From the NCBI GenBank assembly GCA_012034765.1, contig JAAUOU010000027.1, forward strand, positions 1-43,571: DNA of 43,571 bases, read 5' to 3'. The position numbers and the translations under genes are program-made. The notes under the pieces were generated by a model. That model was not told where the DNA came from and searched no databases. It was given only the letters and a program-made list of their open reading frames with translations. This DNA comes from Pleurocapsaceae cyanobacterium CSU_1_1 (GTDB taxonomy: Bacteria; Cyanobacteriota; Cyanobacteriia; Cyanobacteriales; Xenococcaceae). The first letter of the stretch is position 1, and the number at the start of each line of letters is the position of its first letter. Positions 9,816 through 19,320 of this stretch are shown in pieces.

Positions 9816-10215
9816 TCAAGTCCAGTAAAGAATTTTAGCTTGAGGAAAGTTGCTGTTAATTTGGGCTTCAATAAATTCTTGCAGTTCTGCCATTGTATCT
9901 TTATGGTAGACGTATTTGACTCCACCAAACTTATTCCGTTTTTGACTACGATTTTCTGCCTCAAGATCTAATTTACTATTGGGATACCATGTCTCCAAGA
10001 CTTCTTTTGATTTAGGCGTAAAACGATGGGTGATTAATTCAAAGGTAAGATCGCAATCAAGATCCAACGTTTGGGTAATCAATTGAAATAAATCAGCATA
10101 ATATTGTTGTCAATTGGCGATCGCCATAATTGGCGCGATTACAATCCCAACAGGATAACCATGCATAGCTAGCTGACGTAATGCCGACCCATAATTAGAA
10201 GTTAGACATCAAAAC
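9816..10215 (-). pseudogene. Relic of spore photoproduct lyase family protein
   Basis: The minus strand from 10082 to 9816 encodes the C-terminal domain of a spore-photoproduct-lyase homologue, with TFELITHRFTPKSKEV, RNKFGGVKYVY and a terminal FPQAKILYWT. Reading further upstream in the same frame gives HGYPVGIVIAPIMAIAN, then a TGA stop where the family has Trp, then QQYYADLFQL. The conserved match therefore crosses a nonsense codon. The frame closes about 10215, and the radical-SAM CxxxCxxC half is absent. SPL repairs thymine dimers of the spore type, and homologues occur outside spore formers. This copy cannot be active. Confidence 0.8.
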
Positions 10216-10337
10216 AACTAATTTGTACCGACTAAAGATAGAGATCTGTTGATTCTGATTGCTTGACTGATGATTAATTAATAGCAGCTTCAATTATTTA
10301 AAAAAACAATTATATCAACAACTAATTACAGTCCGTT

Positions 10338-13300
10338 TTAAATATGCTCCTGCAAAGCTTTCACCTCTAAAGGTTCAGATTGTAGAGAGCGAATCGCTGC
10401 TACGGTTGCTTTTGCCCCTGAGATGGTGGTAATAATCGGTAATCGATAGTCTAATGCCATCCTTCTAATTAGTTGAGCATCGGTTTGGGATTCTTCTCCT
10501 GTGGGGGTGTTAATAATTAGCTGAATCTGATTGTTTTTAATCGAATCTACGACATGAGGACGACCTTCGTGTAGTTTAAGAACCAACTCTACATCTTTGA
10601 TACCGTTTGACTGGAGAGATTTTTGAGTTCCCGATGTGGCAACTATTTTAAAGCCAAGATCGATAAAATCTTGTACCACAGGAACGATCGCAATTTTATC
10701 TCGTTCATTCATGGAGACAAAGACTGTTCCAGTTAAAGCTAAATCTACTCCTGCACCAATTTCGGCTTTGGCGAAGGCTTTACCAAAATCGCTATCAATC
10801 CCCATTACTTCTCCTGTAGAGCGCATTTCAGGCCCTAAAAGAGTATCAGTACTGGGAAATTTATTAAAGGGTAACACGGCTTCTTTAACGGCAATATGCT
10901 TGGGGATAATTTCTTTAGTCACCCCCAAAGATTCTAAGCTTTTGCCCGACATGACCAAAGAGGCGATTTTAGCCAGGGGAACACCCGTTGCTTTGGAAAC
11001 GAAAGGAACTGTCCGAGAGGCGCGAGGATTGGCTTCAATGATAAACACCTGCTCTCCTTGCACCGCATACTGAATATTCATTAAGCCAACTACTTTAAGT
11101 GCTTTGGCTAATTTTTCGGTCCAGTCGCGGATAACAGCGATCGCCGATTCAGATAAAGAGTTATAAGGAATAGAACAAGCGGAGTCGCCTGAATGAATGC
11201 CAGCCTGTTCGATATGTTCCATAATGCCACCAATTACTACTTTGCCACCATGGTCACACAAAGCATCAACATCAACTTCGATCGCATTTTCTAAGAATTG
11301 GTCGATCAAAATGGGATGGTCGGGTTCTACCTGCACAGCATAGGTCATATAGTGTTTAAGGTCGGCATCAGAATAGACAATTTGCATCGCTCTCCCTCCT
11401 AAAACATAGGAAGGACGCACCACTACAGGATAGGAAATACGGTTAGCAATCTTGAGAGATTCTTCGTAACTACGAGCTAGACCATTAGGAGGCTGTTTGA
11501 TATCTAATTCTCGCAATATTTGCTCAAATCTTTCGCGATCTTCGGCGGCATCAATGGAATCTGGTGATGTTCCCCAGATCTTAGTTGTCGAAGACTGATG
11601 CTCTTCCCCATTCCCCCGTTCCCCCATTTCCCTATTATCTAGGTAAGTTTGCAGAGGAATAGCCAGTTTTAAAGGAGTTTGTCCCCCAAACTGGACGATA
11701 ATTCCTGCGGGGTTTTCCGCTTCAATAATGTTTAATACGTCTTCTTTGGTCAAAGGTTCAAAGTAAAGGCGATCGCTGGTATCGTAATCAGTAGAGACGG
11801 TTTCAGGATTGGAGTTAACCATAATAGTTTCATATCCTGCATCTGAAAGAGAAAAAGCTGCATGACAACAGCAGTAGTCAAACTCAATCCCCTGTCCGAT
11901 ACGGTTAGGACCACCCCCTAAAATCATCACCTTAGACTTATCAGAAGGAGTTATCTCCGATTCTCCCTCTTCGTAGGTAGAGTAGTAATAGGGAGTAAAG
12001 GCTTCAAATTCAGCAGCACAGGTATCTACTAGCTTATATACAGGTATAATTCCCAGTGCTTTACGATATGCTCGCACCTCATCTTCATTAGTTTTAGTCG
12101 CAAATGCAATCTGGCGATCGCTATATCCCTGTTGTTTAACAAAGCGCATTTGTTCAGCAGAGATTTTGTTCAGCGCATGACCTTTGAGAAACTTTTCAGT
12201 TAACAGTAATTCCTGCATTTTATCGAGAAACCACATATCAATTGCCGTTAGTTCATGGATTTCTTCGGGGGTCATGCCTAGCTTCATACCCTGATAGATA
12301 CTAAAAATGCGTTCGGGGTTAGGAGTCCGTAAACTAGAGCGTACCTGGGGAATAGAAGGTAAGATTTCTTGGCGATCGCAACCAAAGCCAGCACGACCAG
12401 TTTCTAGAGATCTTAATGCTTTCTGGAACGATTCATTAAAGGTTCTACCAATTGCCATTGCTTCCCCTACTGACTTCATTTGGGTGGTTAAGATTGGCTC
12501 AGTCCCAGGGAATTTTTCAAAGGCAAAGCGCGGAATTTTGGTAACTACATAGTCAATGGTTGGTTCAAAAGAAGCAGGGGTTTTTTGGGTAATGTCATTA
12601 TAAATTTCGTTGAGGCGATAGCCCACCGCTAACTTCGCTGCAAATTTGGCAATGGGGAAGCCTGTCGCTTTAGAAGCCAATGCTGAAGAACGAGATACGC
12701 GAGGATTCATCTCAATTACGATCACATCACCATTAAGCGGATTAATTGCAAACTGAATATTAGAGCCACCAGTTTCCACGCCGATCTCGCGAATAATTGC
12801 TAAAGAATAGTCTCTTAATCGCTGGTATTCTTTATCCGTCAAGGTTTGCGCAGGAGCGACAGTAATAGAATCCCCTGTATGTATCCCCATCGGATCGATG
12901 TTTTCAATCGAGCAGATAATTACTACATTATCTGCCAGATCTCGCATTACTTCTAGTTCGTATTCTTTCCAACCCAGTAAAGACTTATCTACTAGAATCT
13001 GATTAACAGGTGAAGCGTCAATTCCTGATGCCGAAATTTGCTCGTATTCTTCCTGGTTGTAAGCAATACCGCCTCCTGTTCCGCCGAGGGTAAATGCAGG
13101 ACGGATAATCAAAGGATAGCTGCCAATCTCTTTGGCGATCGCTTTTGCTTCTGCTAAATTATTGGCAATACCTGACGGACACATGGGTACGCCAATTTTC
13201 TCCATCGCTTGTTTAAATAAAAGACGGTCTTCCGCCTTCTCAATCGCGGGTAACTTTGCCCCAATTAACTCCACACCATATTTTTCTAACACCCCACTTT

Positions 13301-13610
13301 TAGCTAGAGACACTGCAATATTTAACGCAGTTTGTCCTCCCATGGTGGGCAACAAGGCATCTGGCTTTTCTTTAGCGATCACCTTTTCCACTATTTCGGG
13401 AGTTAAAGGTTCAATATAAGTACGGTTTGCCATTTCTGGGTCAGTCATAATCGAAGCAGGGTTAGAATTAACCAGGACTACTTCATACCCTTCTTCTCGC
13501 AGCGCTTTACAGGCTTGCGTTCCTGAGTAGTCAAACTCACAAGCTTGTCCAATTACAATCGGACCTGAACCAAGAAGTAGAATTTTATGGAGATCTTCAC
13601 GACGGGGCAT
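10338..13610 (-). CDS. carB: Carbamoyl-phosphate synthase large subunit CarB
   Basis: The ammonia-dependent synthetase subunit makes carbamoyl phosphate from bicarbonate, ammonia (from the CarA glutaminase) and two ATP, for arginine and pyrimidine synthesis. The two homologous ATP-grasp halves are clear: [19 protein letters not shown] at the N-terminus and [18 protein letters not shown] in the middle, with an MGS-like allosteric domain at the C-terminus ([15 protein letters not shown]). The 1090 aa slightly exceed the usual size because of an inserted low-complexity segment near residues 655-676 ([15 protein letters not shown]), encoded by four 8-bp repeat units. No carA is adjacent. Start ATG is at 13608-13610. 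Confidence 0.97.
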   Translation of the reverse strand: MPRREDLHKILLLGSGPIVIGQACEFDYSGTQACKALREEGYEVVLVNSNPASIMTDPEMANRTYIEPLTPEIVEKVIAKEKPDALLPTMGGQTALNIAVSLAKSGVLEKYGVELIGAKLPAIEKAEDRLLFKQAMEKIGVPMCPSGIANNLAEAKAIAKEIGSYPLIIRPAFTLGGTGGGIAYNQEEYEQISASGIDASPVNQILVDKSLLGWKEYELEVMRDLADNVVIICSIENIDPMGIHTGDSITVAPAQTLTDKEYQRLRDYSLAIIREIGVETGGSNIQFAINPLNGDVIVIEMNPRVSRSSALASKATGFPIAKFAAKLAVGYRLNEIYNDITQKTPASFEPTIDYVVTKIPRFAFEKFPGTEPILTTQMKSVGEAMAIGRTFNESFQKALRSLETGRAGFGCDRQEILPSIPQVRSSLRTPNPERIFSIYQGMKLGMTPEEIHELTAIDMWFLDKMQELLLTEKFLKGHALNKISAEQMRFVKQQGYSDRQIAFATKTNEDEVRAYRKALGIIPVYKLVDTCAAEFEAFTPYYYSTYEEGESEITPSDKSKVMILGGGPNRIGQGIEFDYCCCHAAFSLSDAGYETIMVNSNPETVSTDYDTSDRLYFEPLTKEDVLNIIEAENPAGIIVQFGGQTPLKLAIPLQTYLDNREMGERGNGEEHQSSTTKIWGTSPDSIDAAEDRERFEQILRELDIKQPPNGLARSYEESLKIANRISYPVVVRPSYVLGGRAMQIVYSDADLKHYMTYAVQVEPDHPILIDQFLENAIEVDVDALCDHGGKVVIGGIMEHIEQAGIHSGDSACSIPYNSLSESAIAVIRDWTEKLAKALKVVGLMNIQYAVQGEQVFIIEANPRASRTVPFVSKATGVPLAKIASLVMSGKSLESLGVTKEIIPKHIAVKEAVLPFNKFPSTDTLLGPEMRSTGEVMGIDSDFGKAFAKAEIGAGVDLALTGTVFVSMNERDKIAIVPVVQDFIDLGFKIVATSGTQKSLQSNGIKDVELVLKLHEGRPHVVDSIKNNQIQLIINTPTGEESQTDAQLIRRMALDYRLPIITTISGAKATVAAIRSLQSEPLEVKALQEHI
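11604..11635. repeat. 8-bp tandem repeat inside carB
   Basis: Four consecutive 8-mers lie here: TTCCCCAT, TCCCCCGT, TCCCCCAT and TTCCCTAT. They are the same type as the intergenic 8-mers at 33-64, 18103-18126 and 40980-41003. On the carB strand they encode the Gly/Glu/Arg-rich stretch between TYLDN and [10 protein letters not shown], which normally lie close together in CarB. The reading frame stays open. Confidence 0.8.
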
Positions 13611-13881
13611 ATTACTCTGTCTCTTGTCTAACTGATACTGCTAGCGTTTCATTGTATAGTTTCTTGACCCCCGAAAACGTATTCCTTTTATCTACATTTA
13701 ATAACTAGCTGTTGTATATCTTTAAATTTCCCAACACTATATTTATTTTATTGGTTTGGTGCGGTTTAGAATTCTGATCTAGATTTTGGGCATCATAGCA
13801 TCATAGTCAATATCAATCCGAAAACTGGATTCTTGCTAGTTTTAGATCTTTATGACCCACTTTCAAGCTGAAAAACATACT

Positions 13882-14274
13882 TTAATCATTGACAATATTC
13901 ACAAAAGTAACTAAATCTTCGATCTGGCTAATATTATTGTCTCCTGCTAGATAGCCAATACCACGATGTAGATGAAGGTTAAACTGCTCTTTTAACATAT
14001 TCTGTTCTGTTCCCAGTCCATCTTGATAGCATCTTTGCTTTAAAGCAATCAATAGTATGTCGGCAATCTCTCCGCCAAAGACATTCCAGGCTATTTCGAC
14101 TTTACTATCAGTTTTAATGGGGACAGGAGAAGGAGTGCTAGGTTCAGCCAGGGAACGACAAAAAGCCCAGCGACAAAGAATATTCCACTGCTTTATTTTG
14201 GTATTGCGCTTAAGTTTGACTAGCTGATCTTCGGCTGTCTTAGAAATACGAACTCTTTCAATCGGATTATCCAT
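13882..14274 (-). CDS. dndE: DNA sulfur modification protein DndE (orphan)
   Basis: DndE acts with DndC and DndD in phosphorothioate modification of DNA and binds nicked DNA. This 130-aa protein has the family hallmarks: RISKTAEDQLVKLKR at the N-terminus, WNILCRWAFCRSLAEPS, the NVFGGE motif, and LHLHRGIGYLAGDN near the end. It is full length. In known systems dndE is the last gene of dndBCDE. Here the gene before it is an IS630-like leader fragment and then hemH, and no dndB, dndC or dndD is in the window. It may be a stranded or solitary copy. ATG at 14272-14274 overlaps the preceding fragment's stop. Confidence 0.88.
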   Translation of the reverse strand: MDNPIERVRISKTAEDQLVKLKRNTKIKQWNILCRWAFCRSLAEPSTPSPVPIKTDSKVEIAWNVFGGEIADILLIALKQRCYQDGLGTEQNMLKEQFNLHLHRGIGYLAGDNNISQIEDLVTFVNIVND

Positions 14275-14350
14275 TAATTACTAATTTAAGCTTGATTCTT
14301 TCTAGCTCTTTGATGCTTAAATGTGGTTCAATTGTGATTCTTCTTGGCAT
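14267..14350 (-). pseudogene. IS630-like transposase N-terminal fragment, 27 aa
   Basis: A 27-residue frame starts MPRRITIEPHLSIKELER and stops after about nine more residues. It resembles the start of IS630-family transposase or HTH proteins, which often begin with an EPHLS-x-EELE segment before the helix-turn-helix. The rest of the transposase is missing. Its TAA overlaps the dndE start (GGATAA contains the second codon of dndE), so it may now act as a leader peptide or translational coupler. The family call is by recollection of the motif, not by search. Confidence 0.45.
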
Positions 14351-14434
14351 AGCGATCGCACCTCAAATTACACTCTGGTTTAGATTATGGTTAATTTAGT
14401 GGACATGAATAATTTGGTTAACTCACAGTGCTAT

Positions 14435-15598
14435 TTAAAGGATACCGACCATATGTAAAGGGCCACTACCACTCAGTAACTCAACCAACAAACCAATAAA
14501 GCCCAACATTGCTAGGCGACCATTCCAAACTTCCGCAGCGGTGGTTAAACCCCATTGCCACTTTTCTTGAGGATACATTTTCATATTTTTCTTAGGATGA
14601 ATCACATCAGCAAAAGAGCAAGGGCGATCATCAAGAGAATCAACGACAAGATTGGCTAAAGAATCGATAAAGCCAGGATGGACATTTAAGGCAGGAACGC
14701 GGTGAAAATTTTCAATTCCTGCTTCTTCGGCTACTTCGCGGTATTCAATATCGATCTCTTGTAAGGTTTCAATATGTTCAGAAACAAAACTGATGGGTAC
14801 TACTGCTAAATCTTTGATGCCTTTTGCTCCTAACTCTTTGAGAGCATCATCGGTATAGGGTTGTAACCATTCTACAGGACCGACTTTACTTTGATATGCC
14901 AAAGTATAGTGATTGGTACGACCAAGAGTTTCCATGATCAGGCGAGTACATTCCTCAATTTGCTCTTTATAGGGGTCGCCTGCTTCTTCTACATAGCTGA
15001 CGGGAACACCATGAGCGCTAAAAAATATGTGAGCTTGATGAGGATTGGGAAATTTATCTAGCTCTTGACCAATGAGATCCGCCATGGAGCGTAAGTAGCC
15101 TGGATTATCATACCAGGAAGGGACGAGGGTATAATCCACATCTTTTAAGGCGGCGTCTTCTGACCACATTTCTTCTAAAACACGAAAGCTCGAACCGCTG
15201 GTGCTGATAGAAAATTGCGGATATAAGGGTAAAACAACTACTTCTTTGATGCCGTCATTTTTAATTTGCGCGATCGCTTCTTCGGTAAAAGGATGCCAGT
15301 AGCGCATACCAATATAAATCTTGGCATCTTGTCCCATTTCTTTAAGCTTGTCTTGTAAAGCTTCAGCTTGGGCTTCGGTGATTTCTCTCAGTGGCGAACC
15401 ACCACCAATTTCTAGATAGTTTTCCTGAGATGTTTTGGCTCTTAAGCTAGAAATTAACCAGGCTAAAGGCTTTTGCAATGCTTTAACAGGCAATCTAATA
15501 ATCTCAGGATCGGAAAACAAATTATATAAAAAAGGACGGACATCTTCGATTTTATCCGGTCCGCCTAAGTTGAGTAGCAAGACTCCAATACGACCCAT
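14435..15598 (-). CDS. hemH: Ferrochelatase HemH with C-terminal CAB helix
   Basis: This enzyme inserts ferrous iron into protoporphyrin IX to make heme. The 387-aa protein has the ferrochelatase core ([24 protein letters not shown] with the catalytic His, and [12 protein letters not shown]). A Pro/Lys-rich linker ([16 protein letters not shown]) and a C-terminal membrane helix follow, with the chlorophyll a/b-binding motif [19 protein letters not shown]. That tail is characteristic of cyanobacterial and plastid ferrochelatases and links the enzyme to thylakoids and to balance with chlorophyll synthesis. ATG at 15598 lies 168 nt from the divergent PRC-barrel region. Confidence 0.97.
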   Translation of the reverse strand: MGRIGVLLLNLGGPDKIEDVRPFLYNLFSDPEIIRLPVKALQKPLAWLISSLRAKTSQENYLEIGGGSPLREITEAQAEALQDKLKEMGQDAKIYIGMRYWHPFTEEAIAQIKNDGIKEVVVLPLYPQFSISTSGSSFRVLEEMWSEDAALKDVDYTLVPSWYDNPGYLRSMADLIGQELDKFPNPHQAHIFFSAHGVPVSYVEEAGDPYKEQIEECTRLIMETLGRTNHYTLAYQSKVGPVEWLQPYTDDALKELGAKGIKDLAVVPISFVSEHIETLQEIDIEYREVAEEAGIENFHRVPALNVHPGFIDSLANLVVDSLDDRPCSFADVIHPKKNMKMYPQEKWQWGLTTAAEVWNGRLAMLGFIGLLVELLSGSGPLHMVGIL

Positions 15599-15766
15599 AA
15601 TTCTTATAGCTTAATTTTAATTGTTAATTTCTTTACCAATTTTAACAATATATCTTTTCTTTATGATCTACTGTTCGCAGTATACAGAACTTAACTGATT
15701 CAATACCCATACCGTCAGGTACTTGTATTGTGGCAAAATTTTAGTTTAAACGATAGAAAAAGTGAG

Positions 15767-16082
15767 ATGAAAGAAATTTCTTTAGATGCCGCAGTTTTTT
15801 GTCTTGATGGTGAATATAGAAAAAGAATTAATTCCAGCAGGAACAATAGCGGTGCATCGGGGTGCATCAATCGAAGCTACCGATGGTCATATTGGGCGAG
15901 TCGAGGAATTTTTAATCGATCCAGAACAACATCTTACTCATTTAGTACTGCAAGAAGGACATTTATGGCACAAAAAAGAGTTGACCTTGCCTATGTCGGC
16001 GATCGCTCGTATGGATAAGGATTATATTTATTTAAATCTAGACAAAGAGACAGTTAAGTCTCTGCCTAGCACTCCTAATTAG
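15767..16082 (+). pseudogene. PRC-barrel protein with internal deletion (C-terminal repeat left)
   Basis: Cyanobacterial members of this family carry two PRC-barrel-like repeats. Here ATG 15767 opens MKEISLDAAVFCLDGE, the typical beginning of the first repeat. At about 15815 the text switches frame and continues as the second repeat (ELIPAGTIAVHRGASIEATD, then GHIGRVEEFLIDP, THLVLQEGHLWHKKELTLPM) to TAA 16080. The rest of repeat one and the linker are gone. The second repeat alone is an open 98-aa frame from ATG 15786, or from 15807 as MVNIEKEL, and might still be made as a single-domain protein. Its role is unknown. Confidence 0.65.
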
Positions 16083-16214
16083 ACTGTTTAATGATCTGGC
16101 ATTAGTCTTTAGAGCTTAAAGCTTAAAATAAAACTAGCTAATCTGAACAAAAACTAATTCACACACATCTAACGTATCGCTGTCTTTTATTTTTTAGATC
16201 ATTTTATCGTTTCT

Positions 16215-16727
16215 ATGATTAACTTATTAGAGCCAAATTTAGTTCTAGGCGGCACTATTTTTGATTTAACTCCCGTCACGCTGCAAAAACACAATATTAA
16301 AGGACTTATTTTAGATGTAGACGAAACCCTCGTTCCTTTCAAACAAAAAGAAACAAGCATGGAGCTACAGCAATGGATCTCACAAATTAGGCTCACTACC
16401 CCCATTTGGCTAGTGAGCAATAATATTAGTCACTCTCGCATTGGCAATATTGCCCAGTCTGTAGATCTTCCCTTTATCTCCGCTGCCAAAAAGCCTTCTC
16501 GTCGCAAGCTCCAGCAGGCAGCAACAGCTATGGATTTACCGATAGAACAGGTGGCAATGGTGGGCGATCGCCTTTTTACTGATGTTTTGGCGGGCAATCG
16601 TCTAGGAATGTTTACTATTTTAGTTGAGCCAATGATCGACCCGCTAGTGGCAGTCCGTTCTCATCCCATCCGCGATTTTGAAATTTGGCTATCACAATTA
16701 CTTGGAGTACCACTGGCAAAAAAATAG
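16215..16727 (+). CDS. YqeG family HAD IIIA-type phosphatase
   Basis: A 170-aa HAD subclass IIIA phosphatase of the YqeG type. Motif I is LDVDETLVPF, motif II lies at WLVSNN, a Lys-Pro follows in AAKKPSRRKL, and motif IV is MVGDRLFTDVLAGN. The family opening PNLVLGGTIFDLTPVTLQKH is complete. YqeG proteins are broadly conserved, and plant relatives dephosphorylate phosphatidylglycerophosphate. The bacterial substrate is not settled from sequence. The gene is convergent with the alkene reductase, with 31 nt between stops. Confidence 0.88.
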   Translation: MINLLEPNLVLGGTIFDLTPVTLQKHNIKGLILDVDETLVPFKQKETSMELQQWISQIRLTTPIWLVSNNISHSRIGNIAQSVDLPFISAAKKPSRRKLQQAATAMDLPIEQVAMVGDRLFTDVLAGNRLGMFTILVEPMIDPLVAVRSHPIRDFEIWLSQLLGVPLAKK

Positions 16728-16758
16728 TAAAGATTTTTGCCCACCAAAACTAAAGTCA

Positions 16759-17868
16759 CTACCCTGGCTGATAAGCAGGAAAATTAGTGTATCCTTCTGC
16801 ACCAGGAGAATACCAAACATTCATCTCGGCATCAGGATTAAGTTCCCAATTGTGGGCAAAACGAGCTGCTAAATCAGGATTACTAATATAAGGTCTACCA
16901 AAGGCAACGAGATCTGTATCTCCAGAAGCGATCGCTTTTTCTGCATCGGTGCGATTATAACCACAGTTAGCGATCAAAACTCCATCATAAATTTTTCTAA
17001 ATTCGGCAAGAGTCATCGGTTCGCCTAATTCATGGAAGCCAAAAGCCAAACCATCTAAGAGGTGCAGATAGGCTAATTGATAGTTATTTAATTGTTGAAC
17101 GACATAGGTAAAAGATTCGCGGTAATCTGGTGAACCCATATCGTTGAAAACACCGTTGGGAGACAACCTGACTCCAACCCTGCCTGCGTCCCAAACAGTT
17201 AATATTGCTTCAACTACTTCTTGTAAAAAACGATAGCGATTGGCAATACTGCCACCATATTGATCGGTGCGCTGATTGGTTTTGGATTGTAAAAATTCAT
17301 CGATTAAATAGCCGTTTGCACCATGTATCTCTACCCCATCAAAACCCGCCTCCTTAGCGTTGGCTGCCGCTTGACGGTATTCTTCTACTACTAAAGGGAT
17401 TTCATCTGTTGCTAAAGCTCTAGGTGTTTCGTAGGGCTTTTTCCCGTCGGGGGTATGAGCCTCAGAGCCTTCAAGCTTAATTGCTGAAGGAGCGATAGGA
17501 AGCTGATGGTTTGGTTGAAAACTACTGTGGGAAGCTCTCCCTGTATGCCATAGCTGCAAAAAGATCTTTCCTCCTTGTTCATGTACCGCATCTACTACCT
17601 GCTGCCATGCTTTTGTTTGCTCAGGAGTATAAACTCCTGGGCTATGAGTCCAGCCATAGCCTTGTTTAGAGATCGCAGTACCTTCAGAAATAATCAAGCC
17701 TGCACCTGCACGTTGAGCATAATACTTCGCCATTAAAGCGTTGGCTGTTCTCTCTTCACCCGCCCTGCCGCGAGTCAACGGAGCCATTACCATACGGTTT
17801 TTTAACGATAAATCTTTGAGCGGAAAAGAACTTAGGAGGTGAGGTACGTTGGTTATGGTTGTAGTCAT
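16759..17868 (-). CDS. Alkene reductase, Old Yellow Enzyme family
   Basis: An FMN-dependent NAD(P)H oxidoreductase that reduces activated C=C bonds or nitro groups (NemA-like). The 369-aa protein shows MAPLTRGRA at the flavin site, QLWHTGRASH, GVEIHGANGYLIDEFLQ with the substrate-binding His/Asn pair, and GRPYISNPDLA with the phosphate-binding loop. It is the last gene of a minus-strand set starting with the SDR gene, with two decayed genes in between. Relatives are often induced by electrophiles through TetR-type repressors. Confidence 0.93.
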   Translation of the reverse strand: MTTTITNVPHLLSSFPLKDLSLKNRMVMAPLTRGRAGEERTANALMAKYYAQRAGAGLIISEGTAISKQGYGWTHSPGVYTPEQTKAWQQVVDAVHEQGGKIFLQLWHTGRASHSSFQPNHQLPIAPSAIKLEGSEAHTPDGKKPYETPRALATDEIPLVVEEYRQAAANAKEAGFDGVEIHGANGYLIDEFLQSKTNQRTDQYGGSIANRYRFLQEVVEAILTVWDAGRVGVRLSPNGVFNDMGSPDYRESFTYVVQQLNNYQLAYLHLLDGLAFGFHELGEPMTLAEFRKIYDGVLIANCGYNRTDAEKAIASGDTDLVAFGRPYISNPDLAARFAHNWELNPDAEMNVWYSPGAEGYTNFPAYQPG

Positions 17869-17924
17869 AGTAAATAGTTAATCAAGTTAATCAGATTGAG
17901 AACAAGAGAATAGTTTTAGCAGTT

Positions 17925-18022
17925 TTAACGTTGATAAGTTCCTACCAGTCTAGCTTGGGCAATAACACGAGCGGCGATCGCTTTTAAAGCTTTTTGAGTC
18001 GGTGCGATCGCATTTTCAATTT
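17925..18022 (-). pseudogene. Short unidentified gene relic between OYE and PfpI relic
   Basis: The minus strand carries an open stretch of about 32 codons without a start. It reads NAIAPTQKALKAIAARVIAQ and then ARLVGTYQR before a TAA. The amphipathic helix pattern resembles the C-terminus of flavodoxin-like or NAD(P)H-dependent FMN reductases, but this is weak. Its position between SDR and OYE in the same orientation suggests another lost operon member. Two HIP1-type sites fall in it. Confidence 0.3.
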
Positions 18023-18102
18023 AATTTCCTCATTTAGAATTTTTACTGTAGGGGTTTTGGGGATTTAGGGGTTTGGGGAATCAGTGATAGGTTAATTTCA
18101 TG

Positions 18103-18126
18103 CTCCCTATCTCCCTATCTCCCCAC
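18103..18126. repeat. 8-bp tandem repeat, CTCCCTAT units
   Basis: Two perfect units of CTCCCTAT and a third partial one (CTCCCC) lie between two decayed genes. G-rich words of the complementary type (AGGGGTTT, TTGGGGAA) lie at 18050-18080, so the segment could form an imperfect hairpin. It is the same family as the repeat inside carB. Confidence 0.7.
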
Positions 18127-18161
18127 ATAGTAATTACTAACTCTTCTGTGCATAACCTCAG

Positions 18162-18311
18162 TTACTTAGTTACTGCTTGTTTGGCAAACAACTCGATCGC
18201 CTTAGCATTAAAAGCAGGAATATCATCAGGGTGACGGCTAGATATTAAACCTTTATCTTCTACAACTTCGCGATCGACCCAATTAGCCCCTGCATTTTTT
18301 AGAATCGATCT
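18162..18311 (-). pseudogene. Relic of PfpI/DJ-1 family protein (C-terminal end)
   Basis: In the minus strand just after the SDR stop, a frame without a start reads [20 protein letters not shown], then [20 protein letters not shown], and ends at TAA 18162. This is the conserved C-terminus of PfpI-type class I glutamine-amidotransferase-like proteins (NAGANWVD, TSRxPDDLPAF). About 48 of roughly 170-190 residues remain, and the nucleophile-elbow half is missing. PfpI, SDR and OYE genes often travel together in stress operons, which fits a deletion inside an operon. Confidence 0.75.
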
Positions 18312-19047
18312 ATAGCTCTTGCTTAGTTGGACGAATAATCATCTCGTTAACATCAACATCCGCTGGTTGCTCGATCGCATAGGCAATAGCACGGGCGATC
18401 GCATCTGCCTCAATAGCTACTCCGTATAGTTCTTTAGCCATCTCGGCTGATTTCTCATCAGAAATAGTATTAGCTAGCTCAGTAGCTACTGCCCCAGGAG
18501 ATATATTCGTAGAACGGATTTTACCGTCGGATTCAAGCCTAATGCCTTCAGAAATTGCTTTAACAGCAAACTTAGTAGCACAGTAAACCGCACCCCCAGC
18601 AAATACTTTGTGTCCCGCAACTGAAGAGAGATTGACAATATGACCTGATTCTTGTTGCAGCATAATCGGCATTACCGCAGCCACGCCATAAAGCACACCC
18701 TTGATATTTACGTCGATCATTTTTTCCCATTCATCTACCTTCGTTGCTGCTAGAGGAGATAAAGGCATTAAGCCTGCATTATTAACTAAAACATCTACTC
18801 TGCCATAGGCTTCCTTGGTTGCCTGAACTAATTCTTTTACCTGAGAGCGATCGGTAACGTCTGTTACTTGATATTTAACTACACCACCTTCTTTTTCAAC
18901 CTCAGCCACTAAGTTTTTCAGTCGATCTTCTCTTCTGGCAGCCAACATTAACTTAGCGCCATTTTTGGCTAGCCGACGTGCCGTAGCTTCACCTAAACCG
19001 CTACTTGCTCCAGTAATAATTACTACTTTTTCTTTGATTTCAGACAT
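18310..19047 (-). CDS. SDR family NAD(P)-dependent oxidoreductase
   Basis: A 245-aa classical short-chain dehydrogenase. The cofactor-binding motif is [12 protein letters not shown] near the N-terminus. NNAG is present ([11 protein letters not shown]), the catalytic Ser is in LSSVAGH, and YCATK carries the Tyr/Lys pair. The C-terminus [16 protein letters not shown] is the usual end of the YdfG/serine-dehydrogenase-like group, so the protein is intact. The first-reaction substrate is unknown. It heads a minus-strand cluster ending in OYE and is preceded by a candidate operator at 19152-19166. Confidence 0.9.
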   Translation of the reverse strand: MSEIKEKVVIITGASSGLGEATARRLAKNGAKLMLAARREDRLKNLVAEVEKEGGVVKYQVTDVTDRSQVKELVQATKEAYGRVDVLVNNAGLMPLSPLAATKVDEWEKMIDVNIKGVLYGVAAVMPIMLQQESGHIVNLSSVAGHKVFAGGAVYCATKFAVKAISEGIRLESDGKIRSTNISPGAVATELANTISDEKSAEMAKELYGVAIEADAIARAIAYAIEQPADVDVNEMIIRPTKQEL

Positions 19048-19151
19048 ATATTTGATTAATTGTTCGACTTACAAGTTATTTAGATTTTATAACCTGCTTT
19101 GATATCTTCCGAAATATTGATAGAAATTGATAGAAATGTTTTCCAACATAG

Positions 19152-19166
19152 TAGACCAGTCGTCTA
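19152..19166. promoter_or_regulatory. Inverted repeat TAGAC-N5-GTCTA, probable TetR-type operator
   Basis: TAGACCAGTCGTCTA is a perfect 5-bp inverted repeat with a 5-nt spacer, 105 nt before the SDR start and 155 nt before the divergent tonB start. Similar TAGACC-type boxes are known for LmrA/YxaF-like TetR repressors that control oxidoreductase genes. No matching regulator gene is next to it. The assignment is inference from symmetry and context. Confidence 0.55.
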
Positions 19167-19320
19167 GTAACTAGTAAATGCTACTGACTAAAATAGGGAC
19201 AATAAATCTGACCAGAGGGAGATTTAAGCAAAATTTAGGTGAATAGCAATTAAAAACCAAAAATTGTTAGGGTTGGATACAGGTACAATTGCCTGTAAGA
19301 TTCTCAGTTGCGGAGGATAG

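Noticed and set aside
9752-9964. Minus-strand 70-aa ORF near the SPL relic
   Set aside because: It overlaps the SPL C-terminal domain in another frame and does not resemble a protein family.
10636-13419. Three plus-strand ORFs (10636-11073, 12307-12552, 13132-13419) opposite carB
   Set aside because: They lie entirely antisense to a well-conserved carB, have Ser/Pro-rich compositions typical of antisense reading and show no recognisable motif.
15728-16018. 96-aa plus-strand ORF starting before the PRC-barrel region
   Set aside because: Only its beginning (from ATG 15767 to about 15815) looks real, as the PRC-barrel start. The remainder is an out-of-frame shadow of the second repeat.
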